DNA of 64,000 nt from Citrobacter gillenii (lineage in GTDB: Bacteria > Pseudomonadota > Gammaproteobacteria > Enterobacterales > Enterobacteriaceae): contig NZ_SUQN01000005.1 of assembly GCF_013337685.1 (NCBI RefSeq), positions 124,001 to 188,000 on the forward strand, read 5' to 3'. The stretch's first letter is position 1; each line of letters starts with the position of its first letter. Position numbers and translations under genes: made by a program. Below are positions 60,001-64,000 of this stretch, piece by piece. Below the pieces are notes generated by a model. It was not told where the DNA came from. It saw only the letters and a program-made list of their open reading frames with translations, and did not search any database.

Positions 60001-60032
60001 GGCCGGGTGCGTACGGTGAACTGCACCCGGCC
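60001..60032 (-). other. GC-rich hairpin just after mfd
   Basis: GGCCGGGTGC (60001-60010) / GCACCCGGCC (60023-60032), a perfect 10-base stem with a 12-base loop, 6 bases after the mfd stop. No T run follows, so it may be a factor-dependent terminator or a REP-related element. Confidence 0.5.
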
Positions 60033-60038
60033 TGATGG

Positions 60039-63000
60039 CTATGCTACGGCGTTTTCTTCCAGTTGGCGCATAAACTGACGCACCCACTCCATACGCGTTT
60101 TACGGTCAGCAAGGTCCTGAATAAACTTCAGGCGCGTGGGACCGTCCAGGCGGAAGTGCTGTGGTTGTTTTTGCAGCAAACCGATCAGCCACACTGGGTT
60201 GACGTGGTTTTTCTCTGCAAATTCAATGGTACCGCCTTTTTCATTACCCTCGAGCTTTCTGATACCCAGCTTTTGCGCCTGCTGGCGCAGACGGGCAATA
60301 TCCAGCAGCGTGCGGGCAGGATCGGGCAGCAGGCCAAAGCGGTCGATTAGCTCGACCTTGATCTCTTCCAGTTCATTTTCACCCTTTGCACTGGCAATGC
60401 GTTTATAGAATGACAGTCGCGTGTTCACATCGGGAATGAAATCATCCGGCAACAGCGACGGCATGCGCAGTTCCACTTCGGTTTGTTGACTGGTGAGATC
60501 TTCCAGCGACGGCTCACGCCCTTCTTTGAGCGCATCCACCGCGTTCTCCAGCAGCTCCATATACAGCGAGAAACCGATGGTTTCCATTGAGCCGCTCTGG
60601 TCTTCACCCAGCAGTTCGCCTGCCCCGCGAATCTCGAGGTCGTGGGTCGCCAACGCAAAACCTGCACCCAAATCTTCCAGTGAGGCAATGGCTTCGAGGC
60701 GTTTTTGTGCGTCGGTGGTCATGGCTTTCGGGTGCGGTGTCAGCAGCCAGGCGTAGGCCTGGTGATGCGAGCGTCCCACGCGACCACGTAGCTGATGCAG
60801 CTGCGCCAGACCGAAGTGGTCCGCACGTTCGATGATAATCGTGTTGGCAGTCGGAATGTCGATCCCGGTTTCGATAATGGTGGTACACACCAGCACGTTA
60901 AATCGCTGGTGGTGGAAATCGTTCATCACGCGTTCCAGCTCGCGCTCGCGCATCTGTCCATGCCCGATGGCAATACGCGCTTCCGGCACCAGTTCTGCCA
61001 GCCTGTCGGCAGTTTTCTGGATGTTCTCAACGTCGTTGAACAGATAATAGACCTGACCACCACGCAGCACTTCACGCAGAATGGCTTCGCGTACCACCAG
61101 ATTGTCATACTCGCGTACAAAGGTTTTGACCGCCAGACGGCGGGCGGGCGGCGTGGCAATGATCGACAGATCGCGCATACCGCTCATCGCCATATTCAGC
61201 GTGCGAGGGATCGGCGTTGCGGTTAGCGTCAGAATATCCACGTCAGCGCGCATCGCTTTGATTCGCTCTTTATGCCGCACGCCGAAGCGGTGCTCTTCAT
61301 CGACGATCAGCAGACCTAAATCTTTTAGCTTCACATCGCTTTGTAGCAGTTTGTGGGTACCGATAAGAATATCGATTTTACCTTCAGCGACCTGCTCCAG
61401 GATCTGCGCTTGCTCTTTGGCGCTACGAAAACGCGACAACATCTCAATGCGTACCGGCCAGTTGGCAAAGCGGTCACGGAAGTTGTCGAAGTGCTGCTGA
61501 GCAAGCAGGGTGGTCGGTACAAGTACGGCGACCTGTTTGTGGTTCTCGACGGCGAGGAAGGCGGCGCGCATCGCTACTTCGGTTTTACCGAAGCCAACGT
61601 CGCCGCAGACTAGTCGATCCATCGCCAGCGGCTGACACATATCGCTGAGTACCGCGTTAATGGCCTGCGCCTGATCGGGGGTGGTTTCAAACGGGAAGCT
61701 GTCGCAAAACAGCTGGTACTGTTCGCGGTCATGCTTAAAGGCAAAGCCTTCTTTCGCCGCACGCTGGGCGTAGATGTCCAACAGCTCTGCTGCCACATCG
61801 CGCACTTTCTCGGCGGCTTTCTGCCGCGCACGTGACCAGGCGTCACCGCCGAGTTTATGCAGCGGCGCATTTTCTTCTGCACCACCGGCGTAACGGCTGA
61901 TTAAATGTAATGACGACACGGGTACATACAGTTTGGCGTCGTTGGCGTAGGTGAGCATCAGGTATTCAGCGGTGATACCGCCTGCTTCCAGCGTGGTCAT
62001 GCCGGCGTAGCGCCCCACGCCGTGCTCCAGATGCACCACCGGCTGACCGGGGTGCAACTCCGCCAGGTTGCGGATTAAGGTATCGGGGTTGATGGTGCGA
62101 CGCGAATCCTGACGACGGCGCGCCACGCGCTCGCCGAGGAGATCGCTTTCGCAGATCAGCGCCAGATTACGTTTGCTATCAATAAACCCGTGTTCCGCCG
62201 AGCCAATCATCAGATAACGACCTGCATCGACCGCTTCATCGAGGCGCAAAATGCGCTTCGGCGCAATCTTGATACGGGCGAGCAGTTCACCGAGAGCTTC
62301 ACGACGGCCTTCACTTTCTACCGAGAAAATCACCGGACCGGTAAAAGCTTCAAGGAACTTACGTAATGCATCCAACGGCGCTTTTTGCTGCGCCTGGACG
62401 GCCAGGTCTGGCAGCTTCTGGAACCCGAGGTTGGTATTCGCCGCTTTTTTCGGCAGGCTCTCGGTTTTCAGCTGAACGCGGGGCCAGCGTTTAAGTTCAG
62501 AGAACAGCTCATCCACCCGCAGCCACAGTGATTCCGGCGGCAGAAGTGGACGCATCGGGTCAACACCCCGATTCTCAAAGCGCGACAGCGTGTCGGCCTG
62601 AAAGCGCTCGGCGCTGGTTTCTAGATCGCCGGTATTCACCAGCAGCGTATTGGCCGGGAAGTAGCTGAATAGCGGCGGCAACGGCTCGCTGAAAAACAGC
62701 GGCTGCCAGTATTCGATCCCGGCAGGAAGCGTACCTTTACTGACCTGCTGATAAATATGTTCCGCGTCGCGTTTCACCTCAAAGGTGTCGCGCCACTGGC
62801 TGCGAAACAGTTCGATAGCTGTTTTATCGGTGGGGAATTCGTGCGCGGGCAGCAGATTAATGGCGTCGACTTCTTCCAGCGTGCGCTGGGTATCGGTATC
62901 AAACAGACGCAAGCTGTCAATTTCATCATCAAAAAAATCAAGACGATAGGGAAACTCGCTGCCCATCGGGAATAGATCTAGCAGTGCACCGCGCGTGGCA

Positions 63001-63485
63001 TATTCACCGTGTTCCATAACTTGATCAACGTGGCGATAACCGGCACTTTCCAGCTGTTCACGCAGCGCGTCACGCGATAAACGCTGACCTTTTTTCATCA
63101 CCAGCGCGTGACCGTGCAGATAGCTGTGCGGACACACGCGTTGCATCAGCGTGTTGACCGGTACGATCAGCACGCCGCGCTGCATGGACGGCAGTTGATA
63201 TAGCGTGGAGAGCCGCGAGGAGATGATTTCCTGATGCGGCGAAAAACTGTCGTACGGGAGCGTTTCCCAGTCCGCGAGGTTCATCACCATCTGGTCAGTA
63301 AACTGGCGAATTTCGTCATGCAGGCGCAGGGCATTTTGCATGTCAGGTGCGATGAGTACCACGGGGCCGGCGTGGTGTTCGGCAATGTCTGCCACCAGCG
63401 TGGCACAGGCGGCACCGGTAAGTTCACCTAACTGGCGCTGATCGCCAGCTTTCGCCGGGAGCGTGTAACGATGTTGTTCAGGCAT
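60039..63485 (-). CDS. mfd: Mfd, transcription-repair coupling factor
   Basis: A 1148-residue DNA translocase that removes RNA polymerase stalled at lesions and recruits UvrA. The N-terminal UvrB-homology module is followed by the RNA-polymerase-interaction domain (about residues 475-545). The translocase part has Walker A GDVGFGKTEVAMR and the DEEHRFG box, with TRG motif residues near the end of domain 6. The ATG at 63485 gives the family length and MPEQHRYTLP; a longer frame upstream is not conserved. Confidence 0.98.
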   Translation of the reverse strand: MPEQHRYTLPAKAGDQRQLGELTGAACATLVADIAEHHAGPVVLIAPDMQNALRLHDEIRQFTDQMVMNLADWETLPYDSFSPHQEIISSRLSTLYQLPSMQRGVLIVPVNTLMQRVCPHSYLHGHALVMKKGQRLSRDALREQLESAGYRHVDQVMEHGEYATRGALLDLFPMGSEFPYRLDFFDDEIDSLRLFDTDTQRTLEEVDAINLLPAHEFPTDKTAIELFRSQWRDTFEVKRDAEHIYQQVSKGTLPAGIEYWQPLFFSEPLPPLFSYFPANTLLVNTGDLETSAERFQADTLSRFENRGVDPMRPLLPPESLWLRVDELFSELKRWPRVQLKTESLPKKAANTNLGFQKLPDLAVQAQQKAPLDALRKFLEAFTGPVIFSVESEGRREALGELLARIKIAPKRILRLDEAVDAGRYLMIGSAEHGFIDSKRNLALICESDLLGERVARRRQDSRRTINPDTLIRNLAELHPGQPVVHLEHGVGRYAGMTTLEAGGITAEYLMLTYANDAKLYVPVSSLHLISRYAGGAEENAPLHKLGGDAWSRARQKAAEKVRDVAAELLDIYAQRAAKEGFAFKHDREQYQLFCDSFPFETTPDQAQAINAVLSDMCQPLAMDRLVCGDVGFGKTEVAMRAAFLAVENHKQVAVLVPTTLLAQQHFDNFRDRFANWPVRIEMLSRFRSAKEQAQILEQVAEGKIDILIGTHKLLQSDVKLKDLGLLIVDEEHRFGVRHKERIKAMRADVDILTLTATPIPRTLNMAMSGMRDLSIIATPPARRLAVKTFVREYDNLVVREAILREVLRGGQVYYLFNDVENIQKTADRLAELVPEARIAIGHGQMRERELERVMNDFHHQRFNVLVCTTIIETGIDIPTANTIIIERADHFGLAQLHQLRGRVGRSHHQAYAWLLTPHPKAMTTDAQKRLEAIASLEDLGAGFALATHDLEIRGAGELLGEDQSGSMETIGFSLYMELLENAVDALKEGREPSLEDLTSQQTEVELRMPSLLPDDFIPDVNTRLSFYKRIASAKGENELEEIKVELIDRFGLLPDPARTLLDIARLRQQAQKLGIRKLEGNEKGGTIEFAEKNHVNPVWLIGLLQKQPQHFRLDGPTRLKFIQDLADRKTRMEWVRQFMRQLEENAVA

Positions 63486-63602
63486 TAGGTTGTCAGGATC
63501 TCGTTTAGATATACGTCTGATAAGCAATGTTCTTATTATCCGCAAACGTTTCTCATAAGCAAATTGATTCGCCCCCTGATGGGGGCAAAAAGCGCGTTAA
63601 GG

Positions 63603-64000
63603 TTAGCGCGAGGCGGCCGATAAAGAGGGTGGGGAAAACAGCAGGTCGGCAACGGTTTTTTGTGAAATTTTGCGTACCAGCAGGCCAAACAAAGTACACA
63701 GCAGCAAACAGACAAACGGATAAATCAGCAGCAGGGCCAGTTCTGCATGCGCAGACCATTTAGCATGATTGATGACGGGAATCAGCGTTAAGCTGAACAG
63801 TTCGACCAAAATTCGGTGGGTTGTGTAGATGGCGATTGTGTTAGAGCCGATCACGCTTAATGGGCTGGCCGCACGCATACCGAAGCGTTGCTCGAACTGA
63901 TAAAACAGCTTCATGATCAGCACAATGGAAACCAATGAAAGCAGCAGCGAAACGTTGGCCAGCCATGCGATGACCGCCAGAATCATCGTCAACGAGAACA
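63603..64000 (-). CDS. ycfT: YcfT, acyltransferase-3-like inner-membrane protein (partial, runs off window)
   Basis: The last about 132 codons of a polytopic membrane protein; the start lies beyond the window end. Hydrophobic segments (ILAVIAWLANVSLLLSLVSIVLI, given here only in part: VIAWLANVSLLLSLV) alternate with short loops. SNTIAIYTTHRILVELF fits the C-terminal part of acyltransferase family 3. Position next to mfd matches E. coli ycfT. The frame is open to base 64000; the TTG near 63992 is not the true start. Function unknown. Confidence 0.85.
   Translation of the reverse strand, partial: FSLTMILAVIAWLANVSLLLSLVSIVLIMKLFYQFEQRFGMRAASPLSVIGSNTIAIYTTHRILVELFSLTLIPVINHAKWSAHAELALLLIYPFVCLLLCTLFGLLVRKISQKTVADLLFSPPSLSAASR

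Noticed and set aside
63571-63586. GCCCCCTGATGGGGGC hairpin between ycfT and mfd
   Set aside because: It looks like a terminator for ycfT, but on the minus strand the T run comes before the stem rather than after it, so I did not call it.

Overview
This window is chromosomal DNA from a motile enterobacterium close to Citrobacter, Salmonella and Escherichia. Nearly every gene has a recognisable Escherichia coli counterpart of the same length, and REP/BIME and ERIC repeats sit between operons. The genus is an inference: a second PBP2-type protein next to argS is a Salmonella/Citrobacter-like trait, while the phenylacetate (paa) cluster occurs in E. coli, Citrobacter and relatives. I see no tRNA, rRNA, insertion sequence, prophage or CRISPR array.

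Layout. (1) 1-5415: end of the chemotaxis operon (cheB partial, cheY, cheZ) and the flagellar export operon flhBAE. (2) 5416-10558: an accessory block absent from E. coli K-12 at this point. It holds a rhamnogalacturonide uptake and cleavage pair (rhiT, rhiN), with a KdgR-type operator inside its predicted promoter, and a convergent PBP2 paralogue. (3) 10559-35353: a conserved housekeeping block: argS, yecM-cutC, cmoAB, yecNED, aspS-nudB-yebC-ruvC, ruvAB, znuABC, mepM, lpxM, pykA, hexR, zwf, edd-eda. (4) 35401-48942: complete phenylacetate pathway: paaZ divergent from paaABCDEFGHIJK, then paaXY. (5) 49012-64000: fhuE, hinT-ycfL-lpoB-thiK-nagZ-ycfP, ndh, ycfJ, comR/bhsA, ldtC, mfd and the C-terminal part of ycfT.

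The main structural surprise is the order of blocks 3, 4 and 5. In E. coli K-12 the eda block and the fhuE-mfd block lie far apart on opposite sides of the terminus, and paa is elsewhere. Here they are joined with paa between them, as expected at one end of a large terminus-spanning inversion.

Functional links: rhiTN would deliver unsaturated galacturonate products that drain through KDG to KDPG, which the Eda encoded in this window splits. hexR, zwf, edd, eda and pykA form a carbon-flux group with visible HexR and GntR operators. mepM, lpoB, nagZ, ldtC and the PBP2 paralogue form a dispersed cell-wall group. Readable regulatory sites include KdgR, LexA, Zur, HexR, GntR, PaaX, Fur, FNR and a probable ComR operator with a CRP-like site. 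I did not find a convincing wholly new multi-gene system; the best leads are the rhiTN/PBP2 block, the rearrangement junction and the layered comR-bhsA promoter.
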